Shown in pieces: positions 49,319 through 58,050 of a stretch of 64,000 nucleotides of DNA. Position 1 is the stretch's first letter, and the number at the start of each line of letters is the position of its first letter. Where the stretch lies: assembly GCA_946500295.1 (NCBI GenBank), contig CAMMVF010000013.1:1-64000 (forward strand), in the 5' to 3' direction. This stretch comes from an uncultured Clostridia bacterium (GTDB lineage Bacteria > Bacillota > Clostridia > Oscillospirales > Acutalibacteraceae). A program made the translations under genes and the position numbers. Under the pieces are notes generated by a model that ran no database searches, had not been told where the DNA came from, and saw only the letters and a list, made by a program, of their open reading frames with translations.

Positions 49319-51183
49319 ATTGTGGGAATTGATTATTTTTGTTGCTGCTGGCATATTTTTTCTGAGTAGTCAAAGCAGAGCTTGACGAAAGCCGCCTCAC
49401 CGGTACAATGCGGCGAGAGCTGTATCTGGCGCAGTATTTGGAGGGAGCTTTGGGCGGTATCCGTAATCTTGACAATGGAGACGGTACATACAACGGAATC
49501 GGGGCATCCTATTTTTGTCTGGAATCATCAGGCATTGATGTGTTGGCGGATACTTTGACTACCTCTATGGTGGAGTACGACGCAAGAGAATCTACATGGT
49601 ACAGGGAAGCCTCGAAGCTCGAGCAGGGAGAGGTTTACTGGTCGAATCCTGTGCAGGACGGATCCGGGCGTGGTGAGGCGCTGATCTGCGTTATGCCGGT
49701 GTATGTGAATGAGCGTCTGGTGGGGGTGGCTGGCAGCGGCGGACTGATTGACAATATCAGGGAGCTTGTACAGAGCACTTCTATTGGCGACAGCGGTTAT
49801 GCCTTTTTGCTGAACACTTCAGACAACAGCAGGATGAATGTTATTGCCAACTCTAACTCTGATCAGGATAGTGAGATTAATCAATATAGGGACAATCTTT
49901 TGGAATCAGGAAATCAGCAGATGGCTGCCGTACTGGAAAAGATCAGTCAAAAAGAATCAAGTATCGAGCAGCTTACCCTGGACGGAAAGCCGTCGTATAT
50001 CGCATTTTCTCCACTTAGCACTGCCGATTGGACAATGGTGACGGTAATTGAGCTGAATGGTACTTCCATAGTTGAGCCGATTGAGAATTTGCAGGAAAAT
50101 ATAGACCAAATTACCCGACAAACCATGCAGGATATGAACGGAAAAATCATGATGATTGTCGCTATATTCGTGGCAATCGTTTTGGCGGTAACGTTACTGG
50201 TAATATTTTTATCGTATCAATTTTCCAATCGCCTTGCCCGTCCTCTGCTCGCTCTTACAAAAGGAGCAAAACGAGTAAGTAACGGTGAGTTGGATTTTCA
50301 AATCAAAGTCGAATCCGACGATGAGACGGCAGAGCTGGGAGAAGCCTTCAACCATATGACCTCAAGTCTGAAGGAATACATTGCAAACCCTTCCAGAGTT
50401 ACCGCCGAAAAGGAAAGGATTGGTGCAGAGCTGCGTGTAGCCACTCAGATCCAGGCCTCCATGCTACCGTGTATTTTTCCGCCCTTCCCCGAGCGCGACG
50501 AGTTTGATATTTATGCTTCTATGACTCCTGCCAAAGAGGTGGGCGGCGACTTCTACGACTTTTTCATGATAGATGACGACCATATGGCAATCGTCATAGC
50601 GGATGTTTCCGGTAAAGGCATACCGGCGGCGCTGTTTATGGTTATTGCCAAAACTCAGCTGAAAAACCAAGCTCAGATGGGAGCGTCTCCAAAAGAAATT
50701 TTGGAAATAGTGAATAACCAGCTGTGCGAAAACAATGAGGCGGAGATGTTCGTGACCGCCTGGCTGGGTATATATGAGATATCGACAGGAAAGCTCACAG
50801 CAGCCAATGCGGGGCATGAATATCCGGCGATAAAACGGGCGGACGGTCAATTTGAATTGTTTCGTGATAAACACGGTTTTGTGCTGGCGGGTATGGAAAA
50901 TGTCCGCTATCGGGAGTATCAGCTGCAACTGTACGCCGGCGATATGCTGTTTGTTTATACCGACGGCGTTACTGAAGCCACAGACGGCAATAACAAGCTT
51001 TACGGAGCTGAGAGAATGTTGAGAGCGCTCAACAGCCTGCCGCACCCGAAACCGGAACAGCTGCTGCATCAGGTAAAGGGCGATATAGATCTCTTTGTCG
51101 GCGATGCTGCGCAGTTTGACGATATTACGATGCTGTGTTTAAAATGCAATAAATCAAAACCGTCGGATAATACGGAGTGTTGA
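49319..51183 (+). pseudogene. RsbU-like PP2C phosphatase with sensor domain, 5' end damaged
   Basis: The open frame from 49408 encodes 591 residues: a dCache-like outside domain (about 1-205: YNGIGASYFCLESSGIDVLA, STWYREASKLEQGEVYWSNP, YVNERLVGVAGSGGLI), a membrane helix (about 248-272), HAMP (about 275-325), and SpoIIE/PP2C phosphatase (about 350-585: PAKEVGGDFYDFF, ADVSGKGIPAALFM, GMEN, TDGVTEATDG, DDITML). The N-terminal helix WELIIFVAAGIFFLSSQS is still visible from 49320 but in another frame, so a frameshift near 49365-49385 separates the two. No start codon with ribosome site suits the ORF. It likely paired with the next gene. Confidence 0.75.
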
Positions 51184-51338
51184 TTGTCTTGTGCTTTGTG
51201 GCAACTTCACCGCAAAATTTATGCCGTGCGGGTTGTTCTGTATTTCAGTAAGATATAAATACATTCACAAAGCCGTTTTGGAGCGGGTGATTCGATATTT
51301 GTCATATATCGTAAGCAAATGAAAGGTGATGAGGGAAG

Positions 51339-51746
51339 ATGAAGGAACTCACTATTGATGCAACAGTGGATAATATTCAAATTGTAACGGAATTTGTAGA
51401 TAAACAGCTGGAAGGCTTTGGCTGCCCGATGAAAGCGCAATCGCAGATTGATATCGCTATTGACGAGCTGTTCGGCAACATAGCGCACTATGCGTATAAA
51501 CCCGAGGTGGGACCGGCAACTGTCAGGGTAGAGGTGATCGAGAGTCCGCTGTCGGTTGTTATCACCTTTATTGATCACGGAGTCCCTTATGATCCGCTTG
51601 CCAATGAGGACTCTGATGTTTCTCTTCCCGCTGAACAGCGAAAAATCGGCGGGCTGGGCATTTATATAGTTAAAAAGAGCATGGACGAAATCACCTATGA
51701 GTACAAAAACGGAAAAAATATATTGAAAATTAAGAAGAATATTTGA
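51339..51746 (+). CDS. RsbW-like anti-sigma serine kinase
   Basis: This 135-residue protein is a GHKL/HATPase domain: N box in QIDIAIDELFGNIAHYAY, FIDHGVPYDPL (G1-type) and GGLGIYIVKKSMDEITYEY (G2). Such kinases phosphorylate anti-sigma antagonists or bind sigma factors, and PP2C phosphatases oppose them. It follows the RsbU-like gene by 155 bp on the same strand. The ribosome site is gaaaggtgatgaggga. No sigma factor or RsbV is adjacent. Confidence 0.88.
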   Translation: MKELTIDATVDNIQIVTEFVDKQLEGFGCPMKAQSQIDIAIDELFGNIAHYAYKPEVGPATVRVEVIESPLSVVITFIDHGVPYDPLANEDSDVSLPAEQRKIGGLGIYIVKKSMDEITYEYKNGKNILKIKKNI

Positions 51747-51853
51747 GCTGAATAGCCGTGGATAATCCGATTTTTCGTAAAAAGTATGGATAGAGTTTCC
51801 TTGCAAGAGCAGCTCAACGACTGTAATAATCTGTCATGGTGACGAGCATAATT

Positions 51854-51890
51854 GAAAAACCTCCCGCATAGTATCTATCGGGAGGTTTTC
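51854..51890 (+). promoter_or_regulatory. Hairpin that hides the ribosome site of the deacetylase gene
   Basis: The arms gaaaacctcccg (51854-51866, with one extra a) and cgggaggttttc (51879-51890) pair fully. The ggagg at 51881-51885 is at ideal distance (7 bp) from the ATG at 51893 and lies inside the 3' arm. The following tttt also looks like a terminator tail. So this is either a terminator, a translation switch, or both. Confidence 0.78.
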
Positions 51891-51892
51891 TT

Positions 51893-52657
51893 ATGAAGCT
51901 GTTGATACTTACCAGACACAAGCTGATTTTAATAGCCTGCTGTGCGGTGATGGCTGTGGTGATTGCCGTTGTCGGCGTCGGCAGCTACGGCAGGGCTGTT
52001 GAGACGTCCAACACCGACAGGGAAATTCCAATTTACTATGTTGACACCGAGGAAAAGGTCGTAAGCCTGTCCTTTGACGCCGCCTGGGGCGATGAGCAGA
52101 CCCAGACACTGCTGGATATTTTGGATGAGTATAATGTAAAGTCCACCTTCTTTTTGGTTGGCGAATGGGTCGAAAAATACCCCGATGATGTGAAGCTGAT
52201 AAGTCAGAGAGGTCACGACGTGGGGAATCACTCGGAATCTCACGCCCACCTTACTCAGCTTGACGGCAGTGCAATAGCTCAGGAGTTGGTTGACTGCAAT
52301 GAAAGAATAGAGGAGATTACCGGGCAGTGTCCGACTCTTTTCCGCCCGCCCTACGGCGATTATAACAACGAGGTTGTAAATCAAACCAAGGCTCAGAATA
52401 TGTACTGCGTCCAGTGGAATATCGACAGCCTCGACTGGAAAAATCCTACTCCTCAGGATATGGTATCGAGAATAAAAAGCAAGCTCTGCCCCGGGAGCAT
52501 AATACTTCTGCACAACGGCGCTGAAAACACCCCCGAGGCGCTTCCGATGATAATAGAGATGATAATTGACGAGGGATATAAAATAGTTCCCGTGTCTGAG
52601 ATTTTGCTCGACGGAGAGTACGATACCGACGTAGAGGGGAAGATGGTGGCTCGGTGA
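51893..52657 (+). CDS. Polysaccharide deacetylase, PdaB-like
   Basis: This 254-residue protein has an N-terminal membrane helix or signal (about 10-32) and a NodB-like domain. Catalytic Asp is in LSFDAAWGDEQT (instead of the usual DDG), the metal His pair is in GNHSESHAHLTQL, and the later motifs are RPPYGDYN, WNIDSLDW and GSIILLHNGAENT. It would deacetylate peptidoglycan, as PdaB does in spore formation. The DAAWG form is a known variant of PdaB-type proteins. Its ribosome site is held in a hairpin. Confidence 0.9.
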   Translation: MKLLILTRHKLILIACCAVMAVVIAVVGVGSYGRAVETSNTDREIPIYYVDTEEKVVSLSFDAAWGDEQTQTLLDILDEYNVKSTFFLVGEWVEKYPDDVKLISQRGHDVGNHSESHAHLTQLDGSAIAQELVDCNERIEEITGQCPTLFRPPYGDYNNEVVNQTKAQNMYCVQWNIDSLDWKNPTPQDMVSRIKSKLCPGSIILLHNGAENTPEALPMIIEMIIDEGYKIVPVSEILLDGEYDTDVEGKMVAR

Positions 52658-52788
52658 TAAGCCGTCATAGTAAAAATAAAAATTAAAGAAAAGCGAAAAT
52701 TGCAAGCGATTTGTGCTGTTTTGTTTCAGAGTTGGCTTTATTATTGGCACAATTTTACAGCCCTTTGCCCGCTATTCCGCATAAGAAA

Positions 52789-53285
52789 GGGCTGTCGCAT
52801 TAACAGCCCCTTTCAGGGGAAAGCCTCTCTTGCAGGCTTTCCCCTCTTTTTCGCCACAGGCGAAAAATTCACCCCTTGCCGAGCGCTTTAAACGAGGGGA
52901 TTTCGCTGCAGAAAAAGTCAAAAAAGTACACATACCCGTAATTGGTACAGATTTACACTAGAGCAGTGCAGCTGTACATAGGATGAAAGCGGCATTTGCC
53001 GCCGGTTGGCGACCAAAGGCTCTGCCGAAGCCAAAAGAACAGCTACCCCGCAAAAGGAAAGAATCTTTAAACGGGATAAAAGCGTCTTTAAAAAAGAGTT
53101 TTACTTCAAATAGAAACAGGCTTAAACTAAAGCTGTGCAGTAGCACGAGCTAAGCAAACGCCGCTTTGCGGCTTTGATCTAAACTTTACCCCCTACGTTT
53201 TACTGCTCTGCGTTTGTTATAATAGATTCCAAGCTATAATTTGAGAGTTTTTCCGATACTCATCAGCTTTTTATTGCGACAGCCC
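52789..53285 (+). repeat. TIR element, full copy with nested motif
   Basis: It begins gggctgtcgcattaacagcc and ends ttattgcgacagccc, so the ends are inverted repeats. Inside are the caggggaaagcctctcttgc hairpin, gccgagcgcttt, aaaggctctgcc, the gaatctttaaacgggataaa block and ttttactgctctgcg. Relative to the copy at 60683-61091 it is 88 bp longer, and the extra part (about 52909-53008) contains copy 7 of the 60-bp motif. Confidence 0.85.
52941..53003 (+). repeat. Dispersed 60-bp motif, copy 7 (inside TIR element)
   Basis: It has attggtacagatttacac, gagcagtgcag and atgaaagcggcatttgccgc. Its position inside an otherwise conserved element, absent in the other full copy, suggests that the motif can insert or be exchanged. 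Confidence 0.78.
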
Positions 53286-53306
53286 TGATAGTTTTATTTA
53301 TATAGC

Positions 53307-53792
53307 TTACCCTTTAATATAATTAATAAGTCCGCCTTTGGCGATGATGTTTTGAATAAACTCCGGGAATGGCTCTGCCTTGTAGGTTTTGCCGGTAGTT
53401 TCGTTTGTTATGATTCCCGTGTTGAAGTCAACGCTTACCTCGTCGCCGTCTTTGATATCCTTTGCGGCTTCATCGCACTCCATAATCGGCAGACCGATGT
53501 TAATAGCATTGCGGTAAAAAATCCTTGCAAAGGTTGAGGCGATGACGCAGGAAATGCCCGAGGTCTTGATAGCTATCGGTGCGTGCTCTCTCGATGAGCC
53601 GCAGCCGAAGTTTTTCTCGGCTACCATGATGTCGCCGGGGCGTACCTTGTTTACGAAGTCCTTGTCAATATCCTCCATGCAGTGAGCCGCCAGCTCCTTG
53701 TGGGAGGCGGTGTTGAGGTATCTTGCCGGGATGATAACGTCGGTGTCAACATTGTCGCCGTACTTATGGACTCTGCCCTTAACACTCTCCAT
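53307..53792 (-). CDS. leuD: 3-isopropylmalate dehydratase, small subunit
   Basis: This 161-residue LeuD carries [33 protein letters not shown] and [10 protein letters not shown]. With LeuC it isomerises isopropylmalate in leucine synthesis. The start follows gaaaggaattgatataa. It lies 32 bp downstream of leuC in the same operon. Length is typical of the bacterial-archaeal short form. Confidence 0.96.
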   Translation of the reverse strand: MESVKGRVHKYGDNVDTDVIIPARYLNTASHKELAAHCMEDIDKDFVNKVRPGDIMVAEKNFGCGSSREHAPIAIKTSGISCVIASTFARIFYRNAINIGLPIMECDEAAKDIKDGDEVSVDFNTGIITNETTGKTYKAEPFPEFIQNIIAKGGLINYIKG

Positions 53793-53824
53793 TTATATCA
53801 ATTCCTTTCGACTGTATTTTATGA

Positions 53825-55084
53825 TTAAACCTTTTCGGGGTCTGTGATGTAGCCTGTGATGGCGGAAGCAGCAGCTACTGCCGGACTTGCGAGGTAAACC
53901 TCGGAGTCAACATGACCCATTCTGCCGACGAAGTTCCTGTTTGTTGTCGATACTGCTTTCTCGCCCGCAGCCAAAATTCCCATGTGTCCGCCGAGACATG
54001 GACCGCAGGTGGGTGTGGAGACAACGGCTCCTGCCTTTACGAAAATCTCGAACAAGCCTTCGTTCATAGCGTCGAGCCAAATCTGCTGAGTTCCGGGGAA
54101 GATAATGCAGCGCACGCCCGGAGCTATTTTCTTGCCTTTGAGCACCTTGGCGGCAATTCTCAGGTCGGTGAGCCTGCCGTTTGTACATGAGCCGATTACA
54201 ACCTGGTCGATTTTTACCTCACCTACATTGTCGATGGTTCTGGTGTTTTCCGGCAGGTGGGGGAAGGCTACTGTCGGACGGAGTGTTGAAAGGTCGATGG
54301 TGTAGCACTCGTCATACTCAGCGTCGGGGTCGGCCGTGTACTCTACCGGCTCTCCCTTAAAGCGATTGTGGCAATACTTGCGTGTGATATCGTCAACGGG
54401 GAAGATACCGTTTTTGGCTCCTGCCTCTATAGCCATGTTTGCTATGCAAAGCCTGTCGTCTATGTTCAAAAATCTCAGACCGTCTCCGCAAAACTCCATT
54501 GATTTGTACAGAGCGCCGTCAACGCCTATCATTCCGATGATCTGCAAAATTACGTCCTTGCCGCTGACCCAGGGAGCGGGCTTGCCGACAAGCTCGAACT
54601 TAATAGCGCTCGGTACCTTAAACCACGCCTTTCCCGAAATCATTCCTGCCGCCATGTCGGTGGAGCCTACTCCTGTTGAGAAAGCTCCGAGTGCGCCGTA
54701 GGTGCAGGTGTGCGAGTCTGCGCCGATTACGAGACTACCCGGACCTACAAGACCTTTCTCGGGCAGTAATGCGTGCTCGATTCCCATTTGACCAACGTCA
54801 AAGTAGTTTTTAATCTCGTACTTGCCTGCAAACTCTCTTACCTGCTTGCAGTTTTGGGCGGATTTGATATCCTTATTCGGTGTGAAATGGTCCATTACCA
54901 TGGCGATTTTTTCGTTGTCAAAAACGCTGTCCGCCTTGCAGCCCTCAAATACATTGATAGCGACCGGGGAGGTTACATCGTTGCCGAGCACCATGTCGAG
55001 CTTAGCTTCGATGAGTTGTCCTGCCTTTACCTGTGAAAGTCCGGCGTGGGCGGCGAGAATTTTTTGGGACATTGTCATACCCAT
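53825..55084 (-). CDS. leuC: 3-isopropylmalate dehydratase, large subunit
   Basis: This 419-residue aconitase-family protein has an Fe-S cluster. Cys ligands are in [13 protein letters not shown] and [13 protein letters not shown], with further motifs [20 protein letters not shown] and [20 protein letters not shown]. The start at 55084 has aggagg 8 bp upstream. It is of the HacA/LeuC2 type (about 420 residues), which goes with the short LeuD. Confidence 0.96.
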   Translation of the reverse strand: MGMTMSQKILAAHAGLSQVKAGQLIEAKLDMVLGNDVTSPVAINVFEGCKADSVFDNEKIAMVMDHFTPNKDIKSAQNCKQVREFAGKYEIKNYFDVGQMGIEHALLPEKGLVGPGSLVIGADSHTCTYGALGAFSTGVGSTDMAAGMISGKAWFKVPSAIKFELVGKPAPWVSGKDVILQIIGMIGVDGALYKSMEFCGDGLRFLNIDDRLCIANMAIEAGAKNGIFPVDDITRKYCHNRFKGEPVEYTADPDAEYDECYTIDLSTLRPTVAFPHLPENTRTIDNVGEVKIDQVVIGSCTNGRLTDLRIAAKVLKGKKIAPGVRCIIFPGTQQIWLDAMNEGLFEIFVKAGAVVSTPTCGPCLGGHMGILAAGEKAVSTTNRNFVGRMGHVDSEVYLASPAVAAASAITGYITDPEKV

Positions 55085-55456
55085 ACTGAATTCCTCCTGT
55101 CAATTTGTTTAAAAATATTATCGCACAGCCGTTGAAAAAAGAATGTAAACTATGCTACAATTATGGTGTGAATATTGGCACCGCAGAGAAGAGAGAAAAG
55201 TGAAAAGTGAAGAGAATTGGAAATCGCAAAGCGATTTGAATTTAAAGTGGATTGTGAGTGACTTTGAATTTATTCCCGAAATCCAAACAAGTTAAAAACG
55301 AGCAAAAGTAATGGAAATACAGAGAGTTTAGATTGGCACAAATGCACACGAGAGCGGTGCAGTGGAACGTAGGACGAAAGCGGCATTTGCCGCAGATTTC
55401 ACCTCGGCGCAGGCTGAGATATCACTGCAACGCCCTGCGTTGCCAAGGGGGTTACT
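55085..55456. repeat. Repeat-filled gap between leuC and the Crp/Fnr gene
   Basis: It has modules of the dispersed family (agcgatttgaatttaaagtg, cgaaatccaaacaagttaaa) followed by copy 8 of the 60-bp motif (55332-55393). The leuC promoter on the minus strand should lie near 55130-55170, but I cannot fix it. Confidence 0.7.
55332..55393 (+). repeat. Dispersed 60-bp motif, copy 8
   Basis: This is a full copy: attggcacaaatgcacacga, gcggtgcagtgg, acgtaggacgaaag and the hairpin gcggcatttgccgc. It lies 63 bp before the Crp/Fnr start. Confidence 0.75.
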
Positions 55457-56125
55457 ATGGAACAAACAGTATATTACGGCAATAATTACGCAAATCTTCC
55501 CGAGGAGGTCAGGGGAGTGTTCGAGAGCTTGAACGCCCCGAGACGATACCGTAAAAATCAGATTATTTATCAGCAGTATGAGTACGCGGACTGCTTTTAT
55601 TATTTGAAGTCGGGCAGGGCGAGGATATACTTTTCATCTCCTGAGGGTGTGGAAAAGACGCTGACAAACGTGGAGCGAGGCTCTATTTTGGGCGAGGCGG
55701 CTTTTTTCGACGGTATGCCCAGGGTTTCCTCGGCGGTAGCGCTTTGCGACAGCCTTATTATCCCGGTGAATGAAAAGATACTGACCGCCCACTTCCGCAC
55801 CGACCCAAGCTTTGCGATGACCCTGCTCAATTTGCAGGCTCGGTCAATCCGTATGCTCTCCTCCCAGGTGAGCAGTATAACATTTTTGCAGGCAAACTGC
55901 CGAATAGCCCGCCTACTCGTTCAACTCAGAGAGCCGTGCGGCGATGAGCTTGCGGTAAGGCTGACCCATGAGGAAATCGCCAGCATAGTCGGGGTGTCTA
56001 GGGTCACGGTGAGCAAGATACTAAATACCCTCAGGGAGCGGGGAGTTATAGACACGAAATACCGAAGGATAATAATTAAGGATTTAAGCGCCCTGTATGC
56101 TTTGGCGGATTATACCGAGGAGTAA
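55457..56125 (+). CDS. Crp/Fnr-family transcription regulator
   Basis: This 222-residue protein has an N-terminal cyclic nucleotide-like sensor barrel (about 25-140: YADCFYYLKSGRARIYFSSP, SILGEAAFFDGMPRVSSAVA) and a C-terminal winged helix (about 150-215: LTHEEIASIVGVSRVTVSKI with LNTLRERGVIDTKYRR). No Fnr-type cysteine cluster is visible at the N-terminus. The effector is unknown. The ribosome site ccaagggggttact precedes it. Confidence 0.92.
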   Translation: MEQTVYYGNNYANLPEEVRGVFESLNAPRRYRKNQIIYQQYEYADCFYYLKSGRARIYFSSPEGVEKTLTNVERGSILGEAAFFDGMPRVSSAVALCDSLIIPVNEKILTAHFRTDPSFAMTLLNLQARSIRMLSSQVSSITFLQANCRIARLLVQLREPCGDELAVRLTHEEIASIVGVSRVTVSKILNTLRERGVIDTKYRRIIIKDLSALYALADYTEE

Positions 56126-56150
56126 ATTAAAGCAGAGCAGGCTTGCTCAG

Positions 56151-56196
56151 TCGACGACGTGATCAAACGAGCTTGTCACGCTTTGTTCGATTTAAA
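56151..56196 (+). repeat. Hairpin-string repeat, 3' fragment
   Basis: It has only gacgtgatcaaacgagcttg followed by tcacgctttgttcgatttaa, the right end of the repeat that interrupts yafQ 0.5 kb further on. Confidence 0.7.
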
Positions 56197-56233
56197 TCAA
56201 ACGCAAATTAAACGCTGATTGCGTTTTAATTGC

Positions 56234-56271
56234 TTGACATTAGCGTTTAATTCTAGTATAATTAATACTAG
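56234..56271 (+). promoter_or_regulatory. dinJ/yafQ promoter with overlapping palindromic operator
   Basis: TTGACA (56234-56239) and TATAAT (56257-56262) are 17 bp apart. The perfect inverted repeat ctagtat-aatta-atactag (56253-56271) covers the -10. This fits autorepression by the antitoxin, as is usual for DinJ/RelB loci. Confidence 0.9.
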
Positions 56272-56290
56272 AACGAAGGGAGTGATTTAT

Positions 56291-56566
56291 ATGGCTTCAA
56301 ATGTATCAAATGTAAGTTTTCGCATCGACAGCGAGCTCAAAAAGCAGGCTGACGCTTTGTTTGCTCAGCTTGGAATGAATATGACAACCGCATTTAATAT
56401 TTTTTTAAGGCAAACTGTGAGAGAGGGCGGTATCCCGTTTGAAATTACAATTAACAAGCCTAACGCCGAAACGGTCGCAGCCCTGCTCGAAGCGCAGCAG
56501 CTAATGAGTGATTCCGAAGCTAAAAAATACGACGTAGAGGACGCACTCAGGGAGCTGAAAGCGTGA
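56291..56566 (+). CDS. dinJ: DinJ/RelB-family antitoxin
   Basis: I start at ATG 56291 (gaagggagtgatttat), giving 91 residues with the RelB/DinJ ribbon-helix-helix: NVSFRIDSELKKQADALFAQ with GMNMTTAFNIFLRQTVREGG and IPFEI. It would neutralise the YafQ toxin and bind the palindrome over its promoter. Its TGA overlaps the GTG of the toxin gene. The antitoxin looks intact, the toxin does not. Confidence 0.93.
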   Translation: MASNVSNVSFRIDSELKKQADALFAQLGMNMTTAFNIFLRQTVREGGIPFEITINKPNAETVAALLEAQQLMSDSEAKKYDVEDALRELKA

Positions 56567-57010
56567 GCCTGAAAATTATATGGATTTCAAAATTTAAAAG
56601 AGATTATAACCAAGTCGCCGATGTCCCCCGCCTCTGTAGGCGGCGGGGGACATTCAGTCTTTCGGTGGGGGTTATAATCCCCCACCGAAACCCTGAGGAG
56701 CAAAGCTCCCCGGCGACGGTTGCAATCGTCGCAGGCGTGATCAAACGAGCTTGTCACGCTTTGCTCCGATTTAAAGCTGGCTATGAAACGAGGTTATCCT
56801 ATTGAAGCCTTAGATGATGTGATTCGCTTGCTTGCCAAAGACGGCGCATTGCCGGAAAAGTATCGGGATTACGCATTAACAGGTGGTTGGAAAGGCTTTA
56901 GAGAGTGTCACATTCAGCCCGACTGGCTTGTGGTGTATTCCATTCAAAATGACGTCCTGACGTTGACTCTTGTGCGTACGGGAACACACAGCGACCTGTT
57001 CAACAAATAA
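56563..57010 (+). pseudogene. yafQ: YafQ-type toxin gene interrupted by a 166-bp repeat
   Basis: The 5' part (GTG 56563) reads VSLKIIWISKFKRDY. The 3' part, in another frame from about 56774, reads KLAMKRGYPIEALDDVIRLL and goes on to KYRDYALTGGWKGFRECHIQ, PDWLVVYSI and TRTGTHSDLF-like VRTGTHSDLF. Joined, they make a normal about 90-residue YafQ mRNA endonuclease with the catalytic His/Asp region HIQPDW and the final HSDLF. Between them sits a 166-bp repeat (56610-56775), which shifts the frame. An ATG at 56783 could start a protein lacking the first strand, probably inactive. Confidence 0.88.
56610..56775 (+). repeat. Hairpin-string repeat inserted in yafQ
   Basis: In order it holds: hairpin gtcccccgcc/ggcggcgggggac, hairpin tttcggtggggg/tcccccaccgaaa, ggagcaaagctcc, gcgacggttgcaatcgtcgc, tgatcaaacgagcttgtca, and the end cgatttaaa. 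Comparing with intact YafQ places the insertion after tataa and before gctgg; a short AA or TAA may be duplicated. Copies lie at 49151-49318 (full), 25893-25986 and 56151-56196 (partial). Confidence 0.88.
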
Positions 57011-57096
57011 CAACACCGCCGTAAGCGACTTTACAGTCATTCTTACGGCGGTTTATCTTTATCATATCAGCTCTTGAAAAAACTGAGCAGACTTTC

Positions 57097-58047
57097 TTAT
57101 TTCTCTGCCTTTACTATGTCGGAAACAACCTTTGCGATGTTTTCCTTTGAAAGGCCGAACAGCTTCAAAAGCTCCTTGGCAGGACCCGAGTAGCCGAAGC
57201 GGTCTTGAATGCCTATCTTTGTAACCTTAACAGGGCAGAGCCTTGAGGTTACGTCGCTTACGCTGTCGCCGAGGCCCCCGATTACGCTGTGCTCCTCAAC
57301 GGTTACGATTCTGCCGGTTTCCTTGGCTGCCTTAACGATGATATCCTCGTCAATGGGCTTGATAGTGTGGATATTGATGAGCCTTGCGCTGATTCCCTGA
57401 GCCTCAAGCTCAAGCACAGCCTCCAAAGCGTCTTTCACAACTATTCCGGTTGCAATCACGGTGATGTCGCTGCCCTCGTGCAGGGTAATGCCCTTTCCGA
57501 GTGTGAAGCTGTAGTTGTCGGGGTCGTTGAAGCTGTCAACAGCCAGTCTGCCCAAGCGAAGGTAAACAGGTCCGTTGTATTCTACGGAAGCCTTTACAGC
57601 CTCGAGCATCTCCCAGTGGTCGGCGGGGTTTATTATAGTCATTCCGGGAAGAGTTTTCATCAATGCGATATCTTCGCAGCACTGGTGAGTAGCTCCGTCC
57701 TCGCCGACGGAAATTCCGGCATGCGAGCCGGCTATCTTTACGTTAAGTCCCGGGTAGGCTACGGAATTTCTTATCTGCTCGTATGCTCTGCCGGTTGCAA
57801 ACATTGCAAATGAAGCGGCAAAGGGAATCTTTCCGCAGGCGGCAAGTCCGGCTGCTACGCTTATCATGTTTCCCTCGGCTATTCCGCAGTTGAAAAATCT
57901 ATCGGGAAAAGCCTTTTGGAACATGGCGGTCTTTGTAGAACCCGATAAATCGGCGTCCAGTGCAACTATATTTTTATTTGTTTTTCCAAGCTCACACAGA
58001 GCCATTCCGAAGCTCTCTCTTGTAGCTTTGTTGATAATCTCAGCCAT
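57097..58047 (-). CDS. Transketolase, C-terminal subunit
   Basis: This 316-residue protein covers the pyrimidine-binding and C-terminal transketolase domains: ATRESFGMALCELGKTNKNI, DADLSGSTKT, FNCGIAEGNMISVAAGLAAC, SHAGISVGEDGATHQCCEDI, EEHSVIGGLGDSVS. It works with the N-terminal subunit encoded 3 bp upstream, as in many Clostridia and archaea where transketolase is split. It moves two-carbon units in the pentose phosphate pathway. Confidence 0.94.
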   Translation of the reverse strand: MAEIINKATRESFGMALCELGKTNKNIVALDADLSGSTKTAMFQKAFPDRFFNCGIAEGNMISVAAGLAACGKIPFAASFAMFATGRAYEQIRNSVAYPGLNVKIAGSHAGISVGEDGATHQCCEDIALMKTLPGMTIINPADHWEMLEAVKASVEYNGPVYLRLGRLAVDSFNDPDNYSFTLGKGITLHEGSDITVIATGIVVKDALEAVLELEAQGISARLINIHTIKPIDEDIIVKAAKETGRIVTVEEHSVIGGLGDSVSDVTSRLCPVKVTKIGIQDRFGYSGPAKELLKLFGLSKENIAKVVSDIVKAEK

Positions 58048-58050
58048 CTC

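Larger units (their letters stand above)
52658..53306. repeat. Repeat-filled gap between the deacetylase and leuD
   Basis: A full TIR element (52789-53285) carrying copy 7 of the 60-bp motif fills the gap. Frames such as RINSPFQGKASLAGFPLFFA are by-products of the element and are not counted as genes. Confidence 0.82.
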
